Part shown: positions 15,410 to 23,784 of the stretch, piece by piece | Position numbering within the stretch: position 1 is the stretch's first letter | How the letters are laid out: the number at the start of each line of letters is the position of its first letter | Assembly (NCBI GenBank): GCA_030691635.1 | Contig: JAUYEF010000014.1 | Coordinates: 1 to 34,975 of the forward strand | Length of the DNA: 34,975 nucleotides | Direction: 5' to 3' | DNA from: Bacillota bacterium | GTDB lineage: Bacteria; Bacillota; Sulfobacillia; JAUYEF01 | The notes under the pieces: model-generated | Seen by the model: only the letters and a program-made list of their open reading frames with translations | Databases searched by the model: none | What the model was told of the DNA's origin: nothing | Translations under genes and position numbers: made by a program

Positions 15410-16617
15410 CGCTCGCCCACCCCCGCGACCGCCTCATACACCGAGAGCGGCCTTACCTCAACCTCGGGCGCCGCCACCAGCAGCCGCCCAGACCTGCGGG
15501 CGCTGCTATCCCCAAGCGGTATGCCTTGTAGATGAACAGGATTGGAGACCACCTGGAACCTGCCTTGCACCAGGTCGTGTACAGCAACAATGGTGCCGCC
15601 CCACTGGATCTCTACCTTGGTCTCCGAGAGCCTTGCGCACACGTCCCGGCCGGCGTACTGCCACGGCACCGAGTACCTGTTTGTGTGCACATCCACGTAG
15701 CAGTCGCGGCTGACGCTCCTGTTCAGGCGCTTGGATGTGTCGAACTCGGGCACCAGTTCCAGTGGAACCAGGTTCTCATCCCGGAACCGCTCCACGGGCG
15801 GCTGGTGCGTGGTGCCGTGTGGCCTGCAGTTCGCCACCTCCGAAAGCCATACTCTTGCCTGGGCGTTCAGGTCGTCCAGTGAACTCACCACCATAACACC
15901 TGGCAGAAAGTTCTGCTTCACGTAACCCACACCCGACTCGACCTTGCCCTTGGTCTTTGCCCTTCGAGGCCGGCACAGCCGCACCTTGAGCCCGTAATGC
16001 CGGCTGAAGTCCAGAAACCGCGTGTTCCAGCGCGGCGTGCCATCCGCCTCGCGTCCCGTGACCACCTGCTTCATGTTGTCCGTGAGCAGCACCCTGGGAA
16101 GACCGCCGAAGAACCTGAATCCATGGATTGTGCAGCGCAGCAACTCGTCTATGTGCTGGCGCGTGGTGAACTCAACGTACAGCATGCGCGAGTAGCCCAG
16201 CACCATCGTGAAGCAATACAGATTGTGTTTGACCCCATCTTCCATGATCGCGCCGCATTCGCCCCAGTCTATCTGCGCTTGTTCTCCCGGAGGAGTCTCA
16301 AACCTCATTGTGGCCTTGACCTTCTGCTGCTGCCTGAATGGGAACAGGAACTCGTTCAGTATGCTACGGCCTCCCGCATATCCGCGGAGCCTCAGTTCAC
16401 GTAGCAGCACCTCAGCGTTGAATACCCCGTCCGCCAGCCGCTTCATGGTATACTCTTTGTGCGGGTCGAGTTTGCTCGGTCGCCGCGATACGGGCTTCCT
16501 GGGCCGGAAGCCACCCTGCTTAAGCCATTTCCTGACGGTCTTCCGGTCGCAGTCCAGTTCCCTTGCGATCGCGCTGATGCTCATCCCGTTCTGGTGCATC
16601 TCGAACAGTCTTTCCAC
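15406..16617 (-). CDS. istA: IS21-family transposase IstA
   Basis: The best start is GTG 16617, 6 nt after AGGAGGT (16624-16630 on the plus strand), giving 403 residues. The frame extends to ATG 16698, but that codon lies inside the terminal repeat. An N-terminal helix-turn-helix (MSISAIARELDCDRKTVRKW) is followed by an rve/DDE integrase core: D in IDWGECGA, D in LLTDNMKQV and E in KGKVESGVGYVK. A C-terminal beta-barrel domain follows. It looks full length. Confidence 0.95.
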   Translation of the reverse strand: MERLFEMHQNGMSISAIARELDCDRKTVRKWLKQGGFRPRKPVSRRPSKLDPHKEYTMKRLADGVFNAEVLLRELRLRGYAGGRSILNEFLFPFRQQQKVKATMRFETPPGEQAQIDWGECGAIMEDGVKHNLYCFTMVLGYSRMLYVEFTTRQHIDELLRCTIHGFRFFGGLPRVLLTDNMKQVVTGREADGTPRWNTRFLDFSRHYGLKVRLCRPRRAKTKGKVESGVGYVKQNFLPGVMVVSSLDDLNAQARVWLSEVANCRPHGTTHQPPVERFRDENLVPLELVPEFDTSKRLNRSVSRDCYVDVHTNRYSVPWQYAGRDVCARLSETKVEIQWGGTIVAVHDLVQGRFQVVSNPVHLQGIPLGDSSARRSGRLLVAAPEVEVRPLSVYEAVAGVGER

Positions 16618-16681
16618 TTCCCTACCTCCTAGCAAAGTTGGCACCTCCACCTGGCCAAGGTTTTGGTGTCGGATTCGCTGG

Positions 16682-16734
16682 GGGTGGGGAATTTTCATCC
16701 GGCTACTATGGGGATTTTAGCACCGGCTATGACA
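16682..16734 (-). repeat. IS21 right terminal inverted repeat with internal repeats
   Basis: Read on the minus strand from 16734, it begins TGTCATAGCCGGTGC and ends in AAAATTCCCCACCCCC, mirroring the left end of the element. Confidence 0.85.
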
Positions 16735-16892
16735 CCAAGAACACCGCCGTAACAGGTATCTCGAGAGTGGGCAAGGTATTCCTCCTGGTGTCGTTCGGCG
16801 CCGCATTCGCCAACACCGTGATGGCTCGAATGTCGTTGCTCCTGGGACGGATGCAGTTCCTGCTCCAGACATGGCTTGGGATTGGGACATAG
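16735..16892 (+). pseudogene. membrane protein gene C, part 2 (C-terminus displaced by IS21)
   Basis: Directly after the IS right end the frame reads TKNTAVTGISRVGKVFLLVS, a hydrophobic/glycine segment, then NTVMARMSLLLGRMQFLLQT before TAG at 16890. It has no start of its own; the open frame to its left is IS sequence. Orientation and membrane-protein character fit the C-terminus of the gene whose first part ends at 14557. Confidence 0.7.
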
Positions 16893-16950
16893 GCTCTCGG
16901 CCGGGGCCGATTGCCGCAACACGAAGCCTCAAAATCAGGAGGTATGGCAG

Positions 16951-18531
16951 TTGAATGCTCTACAGGAGATGGACAAGCGCATCGTCTCACTCTTCGCGAG
17001 GTATGACTCACTGCTGGAGCATCAGGACTCGCTATTTATGCCGGTCAAGGAGAACTTCGAGCAGCTTCAAGCCGACATTGCCGCTGTGCACAGGGACGCC
17101 GTGGTCACGAAGCAAGATGTCAGCGGCCCGCTGGCTGATGCTCTTTTCGGGCACTGGACAGAGCTGTTTGAACTGCTAGAGGTGAGGATCAAGGATGACC
17201 AGTCATTTCCATACCGCTTTGTCCGTGGGGTCATAGGCAGGACAAACACTCTGATCAGTCTTGATTCCCGCGACCGGGACACAAAGCTCGAAGCCATAGA
17301 GAAGTTGCATGAGTGTGTGCCGCCCGTGCTGGACGCGGTCGGTGACCTCGCGGTCAACCTGCCCGAACTTGCCAGGGAACAGACGCAGGCCATGCTCTCC
17401 AGCATCGCGCAGCTCGCCAACGATGCGCCCCCCAAAATCGCCAGGGAGTTCGCCGGCGCGCCTGAGCGCCGGATCGATAGGGTCTCCGGCCTCATCAGGG
17501 CGAACGGGGAGAAGGCACAAGAGGTGAGCGACAGGCTTCGCGCCACCCCGGTTCCGGAACCCGCGAAGATGTACCACGGTCTCACGTATGCCGAGACGCT
17601 TCAGCTGATATACGGCATAGGGGTCGATGATCTCATCGCCTGGCACCGGGACGAAGTCGAGCAGTGCAACGACCGGTTCCTCGCTGTGGCCCGACGTATC
17701 GACCCACAGCGCGATCCGTTGACCATACTGGACCAGGACCTCGGCCCCTACAGCACGCCCGAGGAGATGCTGGAGGCGGGCAAGCGGCTGGTGCCGTTCT
17801 GCCGGGAAAAGGCTCTGGAGTACATCACGCTTCCGCCGGGTGAGGAATGTAAAGTATGGGAGACTCCCGAGCACTTAAGGGAGACCTACCCTTGGGGCGG
17901 CTACTGGGGCGGCAACACGCTCAATGGTGAACTGCACGGCGCTGTCTTCCTCAACAAGTGGAACTACCGGGCGGTCACCAAAGGCTGGGTCGAGTTGAAT
18001 GCAGTCCACGAGTGTTATCCCGGGCACCACGCTCATGCTGTGAAGACCGCGGCCGCGAAGATGCCACTGACCTTCAAGGCGGCGACCCTCACGGCCCGCT
18101 CTTCATCTCACAGCGAAGGCGTCGCGCACCGGTCGGAGACTCTGATGCAGGACATCTTCAACGACGCCTTCCCGCTATTCGTCGCATACAGGAGACTGCA
18201 CACCTCGGTCCGGATCTGGGCCGACCTGGAGATGTTCCACTTCAACCACGGGCGAGAACCGGCCGTGCAACTCTACATGAAGTACATGGGCCTCGACAGG
18301 CTGACCGCGACGGGCCAGGCTAAGTCCCAGGAGGCGACTCCGGGGTACTTCACCATCTACTACTACGGTATGAAGGCCCTGGAGAAACTCCAGAAGGAAT
18401 GCGGGTGGAACGACAAGGACTTCACGGAACTGATCTTCTCCGCGGGCAAGGTTTCTCTCGGCACGGTCAGGAAACTGGTGTACATGCAGGCCGGTGACAG
18501 GAAGAAGCTGCTGGAGGAGTTCTACGCATGA
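16951..18531 (+). CDS. DUF885 family protein, putative zinc metallopeptidase
   Basis: A 526-residue protein. TTG 16951 is placed 8 nt after AGGAGG (16937-16942); the ATG at 16944 is in another frame. The DUF885 signature HECYPGHH is at residues 353-360, followed by a conserved SEGVAHRSE segment that may supply a further metal ligand. The protein is rich in helices and has no signal peptide, so it is probably cytoplasmic. DUF885 proteins resemble M32-like carboxypeptidases but mostly lack proven substrates. It starts 58 bp after the disrupted membrane-protein gene. Peptide breakdown would fit a region devoted to amino-acid use. Confidence 0.85.
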   Translation: MNALQEMDKRIVSLFARYDSLLEHQDSLFMPVKENFEQLQADIAAVHRDAVVTKQDVSGPLADALFGHWTELFELLEVRIKDDQSFPYRFVRGVIGRTNTLISLDSRDRDTKLEAIEKLHECVPPVLDAVGDLAVNLPELAREQTQAMLSSIAQLANDAPPKIAREFAGAPERRIDRVSGLIRANGEKAQEVSDRLRATPVPEPAKMYHGLTYAETLQLIYGIGVDDLIAWHRDEVEQCNDRFLAVARRIDPQRDPLTILDQDLGPYSTPEEMLEAGKRLVPFCREKALEYITLPPGEECKVWETPEHLRETYPWGGYWGGNTLNGELHGAVFLNKWNYRAVTKGWVELNAVHECYPGHHAHAVKTAAAKMPLTFKAATLTARSSSHSEGVAHRSETLMQDIFNDAFPLFVAYRRLHTSVRIWADLEMFHFNHGREPAVQLYMKYMGLDRLTATGQAKSQEATPGYFTIYYYGMKALEKLQKECGWNDKDFTELIFSAGKVSLGTVRKLVYMQAGDRKKLLEEFYA

Positions 18532-19197
18532 GTGGGCTCTGAGGTATCTGGACTGAGGTTGTGATGAAGAGCCGCTGGCCTGTTGACGTTCAGACCGGCA
18601 GTGATGGATTCAGAAGCAGGGCTGTCCCCAGAGTACGTGGGACGGCCCCTCAGTCTTATGTGCACCATGTCAGCCAACACCCGCGCCGCGACGGTTTCCA
18701 GGCGACCATTGACAAGCCGGCCCTAGACTGAATTTACCTTAGGTGCCAGATTGAGGTGAGCGTTCCAGAAGATAGGGCCATTTCCTCGACATCACGCATT
18801 CGACCCGGCATACGCGACCAGCGTCAACATCGGGGCATTCCTCCAGAATTTCGAATGCCGCATCAAGGGCGGGGTGCGTCATATTGCATTTGCGCGCCCA
18901 TATCATTGGTTTCGAGGTCGAGACGAAGCTCGGACGTCTTTGACAAAGCACGCTAAGACTTTGCTCCTCATAGCAACCGCCAGGGAGATTCTGGAGGACG
19001 CCCATCCCATGACTCTGCGGGCAGGTGTTTTGTCAGCGTTTTCAGATATAAGTGCAAAATAATGCTATCGAGCAAGCCCATTGTTGCAGGAGTCTCAATT
19101 CATGGACCCGAACCTAGGACCGATGGGAGGAGATAGGAGGTGATGCTGGCAGGAGGCTGCCCGATGGTATCTCCGGTGCAGACTGGGCCGAATCGTT
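18532..19197. other. gene-poor interval
   Basis: About 670 bp without a convincing gene. It contains a hairpin near 18619-18648. A minus-strand open frame (18739-19005, 88 codons) has no recognisable family, start site or neighbour and is not called as a gene. Degraded sequence of the following M20 remnant may begin in its last 60 bp. Confidence 0.5.
18619..18648 (+). terminator. hairpin downstream of the DUF885 gene
   Basis: GGGCTGTCCC (18619-18628) pairs with GGGACGGCCC (18639-18648), 10 bp with one G-T pair and a 10-nt loop. It lies 88 bp after the stop and has only a weak T content after it, so termination is possible but unproven. Confidence 0.4.
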
Positions 19198-19707
19198 TTC
19201 CACATCGGCGGCTACCCAAAGTGGACTGCAGAGGAGGTGGACTTTGCCAGGAGGTTCCAGAAATCTCTCGGCAAGCCTGAAGTCGGCCTGCCGACCGAGG
19301 GGATAAGCGTGTCCGGCCCTCCTATCGTATTCACAGGTGGCGGCTCCTCTCACGTAAGTGAGGTCACGATGGTCTGCCCCACTGCGACCGTGGGCTTCCC
19401 CTCGAGCATTCCGGGTGTCGAAGGGCACCACTGGACCAGAGTAGCAGTATCTGGTACGACAATTGCGCATAAGGGCCTGAATGCTGGCGCCAAGGCGATA
19501 GCAGACACGGGCATCGACCTGCTTACCAGGCCTGATGTGCTGGCCAAAATCAAAGCAGAATTCGCCGCACAGCAGCAGAAATATCTCTACAGATCATACC
19601 TGCCTGCGGACGCAAGGCCACCTGTTGAACTCTATCAGGAACCGATGACCAAGTTTCGGCCGCTTATGGAGAAGTTCTACAACGAGAAGTTCAACGAACC
19701 CTGGTAA
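19198..19707 (+). pseudogene. C-terminal remnant of an AbgB-like M20 amidohydrolase
   Basis: From HIGGYPKWTAEEVDFARRFQ onward the frame matches the C-terminal third of M20-family aminobenzoyl-glutamate hydrolase (AbgB) type proteins: SSHVSEVTMVCPTATV, GVEGHHWT, IAHKGLNAGAKAIADTGIDL and the DARPP ending. A full protein would be about 450-480 residues, so two thirds including most metal ligands are missing. No start codon with a ribosome site is seen; GTG 19237 is internal to the conserved sequence. The gene is a truncated relic just upstream of the liv transporter genes. Confidence 0.72.
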
Positions 19708-19725
19708 ACGGGGCTACAGCCCCGT
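19708..19725 (+). terminator. short GC hairpin after the M20 remnant
   Basis: ACGGGGC (19708-19714) pairs with GCCCCGT (19719-19725) around a TACA loop, directly after the TAA. No T-run follows. It could be a weak or factor-assisted terminator separating the relic from the liv genes. Confidence 0.45.
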
Positions 19726-19887
19726 GCGCAAAACACTTGTGCCTTGGGCTGGGACGCCGTGTCTCTCATTAGGGTGGCATGCGGCCTCCGGCTCACTCCC
19801 ATGGATTGACGGGACTCCACGCTCATTTACGCAACGGAGAGCTTGGGGTCCTGGGTTCGAAGACTAGAGAATAGGAGGGAATGCGAT

Positions 19888-21066
19888 TTGCGTAAGGCAT
19901 TTTTGGCGATACTGCTGATCTTGACAGTTGCAGGTACCGGTGTTGCGGGGTGCGGTCAACCTGAGGCTGCCAAGAAGGAAGAGCCCAAGAAAGAGGCGCC
20001 GCTGGTCAGGGTTGGACTGAATGCCGAGATCACGGGCTCGGTACCCGTGGTGGGGCAATCGTGCAAGAACGCGGCGCTCATGGCTGCTGAAGAGGTCAAT
20101 GCCGCAGGCGGTCTGGAGGTGGGCGGCCAGAAGATAAAGGTCCAAGTCTTCGTTGAGGACAATGAGGACAAGGCAGAATCGGCGGCAGCCGCCACCCAGA
20201 AGCTTATCAACCAGAATCAGGTGTTGGCTATGGTGGGACCCAATGCAAGCCGCAACGCCATCCCGGCAGCCTCCGTGGCCGAGTCGTCTAAGGTGCCCAT
20301 GATCACTCCGTGGTCGACAAATCCCAAAACTACGGCAGACAAGAAATTCGTGTTTCGCGCATGCTTCATAGATGACTTCCAGGGCGTGGTGTGCGCGAAG
20401 TTCGCGGAGAATAACCTGCAGGCTAAGACCGCCGCTGTGCTCTATGACGTCGCAAGCGAATACAACAAGGGCATAGCGGAGATATTCAAGAAGACCTTCG
20501 AGTCAGGTGGCGCGAAAGTCGTCTCCTTTGAGACCTACACCACAGGCGATAAGGATTTCAGCTCGCAGCTCACCAAGATAAAGAACGCCAAGCCCGATGT
20601 TCTTTTCCTCCCCAACTACTACAGTGAAGTTCCACTTCAGGTACAGCAAGCGATAAGGCTGGGGTACAAGGGGAAATTCCTCGGCAGTGACAGCTGGGGC
20701 AGTCCCGAACTGGTAAAGCTGGGTGGCGCCGCCATGGAGGGGCACTACTTCAGCACCCACTACGCGCCGGATATCGCTACTCCCGTGGCCCAGAAGTTCA
20801 TCAGCGCGTACAAGCAGAAATACGGAAGCACTCCGGACGACGTCGCTGCGCTGACATATGACTCCTTTGGCCTTCTCTTCCAGGCGATCAAGGCTGCCGG
20901 GAAACTCGACCGTCAAGCGGTTAGGGACGCGCTGGCCAGCATCACCAAGTATACAGGCGTCACCGGCGAAATGCAGTTCAAAGGCACAGGAGACCCAATC
21001 AAGAGCGCGGTCATACTGCAGATTAAGGGTGGCGAGTTCAAGTATTTTGAGACAGCCAGGCCGTAG
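19888..21066 (+). CDS. livJ: branched-chain amino acid-type ABC transporter, substrate-binding lipoprotein
   Basis: TTG 19888 follows AGGAGGG (19873-19879) with 8-nt spacing; the frame upstream to 19843 lacks signal features. The 392-residue product starts with a lipoprotein signal (basic MRK, hydrophobic LAILLILTVAGTG, lipobox VAGC with C22), then a Lys/Glu linker and a periplasmic-binding-protein type 1 fold (VRVGLNAEITGSVPVVGQ...). It is the first gene of a complete livJHMGF set. The ligand could be branched-chain amino acids, but hydrophobic or cyclic amino acids, amides and others are also used by this family. Uptake of proline or hydroxyproline would suit the region but is a guess. Confidence 0.92.
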   Translation: MRKAFLAILLILTVAGTGVAGCGQPEAAKKEEPKKEAPLVRVGLNAEITGSVPVVGQSCKNAALMAAEEVNAAGGLEVGGQKIKVQVFVEDNEDKAESAAAATQKLINQNQVLAMVGPNASRNAIPAASVAESSKVPMITPWSTNPKTTADKKFVFRACFIDDFQGVVCAKFAENNLQAKTAAVLYDVASEYNKGIAEIFKKTFESGGAKVVSFETYTTGDKDFSSQLTKIKNAKPDVLFLPNYYSEVPLQVQQAIRLGYKGKFLGSDSWGSPELVKLGGAAMEGHYFSTHYAPDIATPVAQKFISAYKQKYGSTPDDVAALTYDSFGLLFQAIKAAGKLDRQAVRDALASITKYTGVTGEMQFKGTGDPIKSAVILQIKGGEFKYFETARP

Positions 21067-21078
21067 GCTGCAGGCTGC

Positions 21079-21106
21079 AAGGGGACAGGTGCGACCCTGT
21101 CCCCTT
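21079..21106 (+). promoter_or_regulatory. strong stem-loop between livJ and livH
   Basis: AAGGGGACAGG (21079-21089) pairs perfectly with CCTGTCCCCTT (21096-21106) around a TGCGAC loop. It begins 13 nt after the livJ stop and ends before the livH ribosome site at 21131. No T-run follows. Such hairpins commonly protect binding-protein mRNA or dampen read-through so that the binding protein is made in excess over the membrane subunits. Confidence 0.65.
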
Positions 21107-21143
21107 GGGTTGTTCCCACACCTCTGCTAAAGGAGAGGTATAC

Positions 21144-22043
21144 TTGGGTGCCTTTGTCCAGCAAATGCTCAACGCGCTTCAACTGGGCAGTGTGTATGCG
21201 CTCATATCGCTTGGATATACCATGGTTTACGGTATCCTGCGTCTCATCAACTTTGCCCATGGCGACATATTCATGGTAGCCGCATACGTTGGTTTCTTCG
21301 CGATGACATTCTTTCTCTCAGTGAGGCTGCCGAGTTCGCTGACGTTTGTCTGTGGCATGCTCCTGACGATGGCTGCCACAGCTCTTCTTGCTGTCTTCAT
21401 TGAACGGGTTGCATACAGGCCACTGAGAAATGCGCCTCGAGTGTCCGTGGTGATCACCGCCCTCGGGGTAGGAACCTTCCTCGAGAATTTCACGCTCGCT
21501 ACCCTGGGCGCTGAGCCCCGGAGGATGCCGGCGTTGATCCCCGCAGTGAACCTGGATCTTCAAGGAGTAACGATATCGACAGTTCAGATAGTCATTGTTC
21601 TTGTGTCGGTGTGTCTGATGCTCCTCTTGGACGCAACAGTCATGAAAACCATGACAGGGATAGCCATGCGCGCCGTTTCGTACGATCGGACGACCGCCCA
21701 GCTGTTGGGTGTTCCTGTCAATCGAATCATATCCATCACGTTCGCGATTGGATCTGCAGTCGCCGGCGCAGGCGGTATTCTCTACGGACAGGCATACCCC
21801 ATCATAGACCCGTATATGGGTCTTCGAATCGGTTGGTGGGCCTTCATTGCTGCCGTAGTAGGTGGTATTGGGAACATCCGGGGCGCAATGGTCGGGTCGT
21901 ATGTGCTTGCACTGGTTGAGATACTCACGCCCGTGTTCCTCCCGTCCACCTACAGGGACTTTGTAGCCTTTTCGCTGCTCCTGCTGTTCCTGGTTCTCCG
22001 GCCGACCGGCATTCTTGGCCAGCCGATGGCTAAGAAGGTCTGA
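21144..22043 (+). CDS. livH: ABC transporter permease LivH
   Basis: TTG 21144 lies 5 nt after AGGAGAGG (21131-21138). The 299-residue polytopic protein has about eight membrane segments and the family start (QMLNALQLGSVYALISLGYTMVYGILRLINFAHGD, given here as type only in part). The conserved cytoplasmic loop MRAVSYDRTTAQLLGVPVNR contacts the ATPases. It pairs with LivM encoded 27 nt downstream. Confidence 0.93.
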   Translation: MGAFVQQMLNALQLGSVYALISLGYTMVYGILRLINFAHGDIFMVAAYVGFFAMTFFLSVRLPSSLTFVCGMLLTMAATALLAVFIERVAYRPLRNAPRVSVVITALGVGTFLENFTLATLGAEPRRMPALIPAVNLDLQGVTISTVQIVIVLVSVCLMLLLDATVMKTMTGIAMRAVSYDRTTAQLLGVPVNRIISITFAIGSAVAGAGGILYGQAYPIIDPYMGLRIGWWAFIAAVVGGIGNIRGAMVGSYVLALVEILTPVFLPSTYRDFVAFSLLLLFLVLRPTGILGQPMAKKV

Positions 22044-22070
22044 TCACAATACGAGTCCAGGGGTGAGGAC

Positions 22071-23036
22071 ATGCCTACGCTGCGAAAACAGTATGTCCCA
22101 TGGTTGCTTGCCGCACTGTTCCTGGCGAGCCTGCTCCTGCCTGCGTGGTTGAACCCATACATACAACAAGTACTCATGTACGTGGGCATAAACATCATAC
22201 TGACCGCAAGTCTGAACCTGGTCAATGGGTATATGGGTGAGTTCTCGGTGGGTCATGCCGGATTCATGGCAGTTGGCGCTTACACCTCAGCGATTCTCAG
22301 CGTCTGGGTGTTTCCAAAAGCCTTCGGTCCGGTCGTGTTTCCGCTGGTTCTGGTCATTGGGGGCCTCGTCACCGCTCTCGCTGGTCTGGCCGTTGCAGTC
22401 CCATCATTTCGCACTCGGGGTGACTACCTGGCCATAGTCACCCTGGCGTTCAACATGATCATCAAGAGCGCGATAGAAAACATCGATGTAGTGGGCGGAC
22501 CGAGGGGTTTCATGGGTATCGACAAGCTCACCTCCATGGCATGGGTCTTCTTCTGGGTGATCGTGACACTCTACTCCATACGCAACTTCGTGTATTCGAA
22601 CTATGGTCGCGGAGTGCTATCTATAAGGGAAGACGAAGTAGCGTCAGAGCTGGTCAGCGTAAACACCAGACAGTGCAAGGTCTTTGCCTTCGTAATATCG
22701 GCCTTCTTTGCCGGTGTTGCCGGAGGGCTATTTGCCCATTTACTTCAGTTCATTAACCCGAGGAGTTTCGCCATATTCCCCAAAGGCACCGAGATTCTGG
22801 TAATGGTCTACCTTGGGGGTATCGGGAGCATAAGCGGGTCTGTACTCGGGGCCACTGTCTTCACGGTAGCTCTCGAGATCATGCGACCGCTGGGAGTCTG
22901 GCGCTGGGTTGTGCTTCCGCTGACTCTGGTACTGCTGATGATCTTCCGGCCTACGGGCATGATGGGCCTCAGAGAGGCAAAGATCCTTGTTCCTGAGAGC
23001 GAGGAGGTGAGGGCTCGTGGCGCTGCTGGAGATTAG
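22071..23036 (+). CDS. livM: ABC transporter permease LivM
   Basis: A 321-residue second permease from ATG 22071, preceded by GGGGTGAGG. About eight to nine membrane segments are visible. Family landmarks include NLVNGYMGEFSVGHAGFMAV and the coupling loop YGRGVLSIREDEVASELVSV. The end overlaps livG by 20 nt, showing tight co-translation. Confidence 0.93.
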   Translation: MPTLRKQYVPWLLAALFLASLLLPAWLNPYIQQVLMYVGINIILTASLNLVNGYMGEFSVGHAGFMAVGAYTSAILSVWVFPKAFGPVVFPLVLVIGGLVTALAGLAVAVPSFRTRGDYLAIVTLAFNMIIKSAIENIDVVGGPRGFMGIDKLTSMAWVFFWVIVTLYSIRNFVYSNYGRGVLSIREDEVASELVSVNTRQCKVFAFVISAFFAGVAGGLFAHLLQFINPRSFAIFPKGTEILVMVYLGGIGSISGSVLGATVFTVALEIMRPLGVWRWVVLPLTLVLLMIFRPTGMMGLREAKILVPESEEVRARGAAGD

Positions 23037-23784
23037 CGGTCTCACTCACTACTTCGGGGGTTTGAGGGCAGTACACGATTTCAACCTCGAGATGGAGCCA
23101 GGCGAGATCGTTGGGATAATCGGCCCAAACGGGGCCGGCAAGACCACTGTGTTTAACCTCATCACGGGAGTTTACGTGCCCGCCGAGGGTACAATGATGT
23201 TCCGTGGCCATAGTCTGGTCCGTCAGCCCTCCCACACGATTACCTCCTCCGGCATAGCCCGTACCTTTCAGACAATACGTCTTTTCAAAGACCTCTCGGC
23301 TCTTGACAACGTGCGCACGGCGCAGTACTCGCAATGCGGGTATGGCGCCGTGGATGCAGTGCTTCGTAGTAAACGGTTCGCGCACGAGGAACGCCAGATT
23401 ACCGAGAGATCGCTAGAACTTCTTGAAGCGTTGCGCCTGGAGCGATACACTTTTCACCAGGCCAAATCGCTGCCTTATGGCGAGCAACGCCGGTTGGAGA
23501 TTGCCAGAGCGTTGGCAGGTAAGCCGGCGTTGCTGCTGCTCGATGAACCTGCCGCGGGGATGAACCCTGGCGAGATCACTCGCATCATGGATTTCATCCT
23601 GTGGGTCAGACGTGAGTTTTCGTTGACTATCCTGCTTATTGAACACCAGATGCGAGTTGTTATGGGAATCTGCGAGAGGATCAAGGTTTTGGACTTCGGC
23701 GAGACAATCGCCCATGGCCCGCCGGCACAGATCCAGAGAGATCCCCGTGTGCTAGAGGCTTATCTGGGAAGGGGGGCAGGTTAA
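23017..23784 (+). CDS. livG: ABC transporter ATP-binding protein LivG
   Basis: A 255-residue ATPase. GTG 23017 lies 9 nt after GAGGAGG (23001-23007). Walker A is GPNGAGKT (36-43), the signature region is [15 protein letters not shown], and Walker B is [13 protein letters not shown], followed by the switch histidine in LLIEHQM. The signature has LPYGEQ instead of LSGGQ, as is usual for LivG. Its TAA overlaps the livF ATG. Confidence 0.94.
   Translation: MALLEISGLTHYFGGLRAVHDFNLEMEPGEIVGIIGPNGAGKTTVFNLITGVYVPAEGTMMFRGHSLVRQPSHTITSSGIARTFQTIRLFKDLSALDNVRTAQYSQCGYGAVDAVLRSKRFAHEERQITERSLELLEALRLERYTFHQAKSLPYGEQRRLEIARALAGKPALLLLDEPAAGMNPGEITRIMDFILWVRREFSLTILLIEHQMRVVMGICERIKVLDFGETIAHGPPAQIQRDPRVLEAYLGRGAG

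Larger units (their letters stand above)
14558..16734 (-). mobile_element. complete IS21-family insertion sequence, 2177 bp
   Basis: Terminal inverted repeats are visible. The left end starts TGTCAAAACCGGTTTC at 14558 and the right end, read inward on the minus strand from 16734, starts TGTCATAGCCGGTGCT. Both share TGTCA-CCGGT, an AAAT-type run with CCCCA, and ATTCCCCACCCCC. Each end holds two copies of an 18-bp repeat of the type CCGGTxxxAAATTCCCCA (left copies 14566-14583 and 14590-14607), as is typical for IS21 relatives. Inside are istA and istB on the minus strand. No target duplication is found: the left flank is a 9-A run and the right flank is CCAAGAAC. Confidence 0.9.

Noticed and set aside
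18709-18738. Consensus TTGACA as a -35 box
   Set aside because: Sequences 16-18 nt downstream match TATAAT at no more than three of six positions, and no intact gene follows.
18739-19005. Minus-strand open frame of 88 codons
   Set aside because: No recognisable family, no ribosome binding site, and it lies in a gap with degraded sequence; likely chance in GC-rich DNA.
19840-19875. tRNA-like GGTTCGA before livJ
   Set aside because: No acceptor stem, anticodon arm or CCA region can be folded around it.
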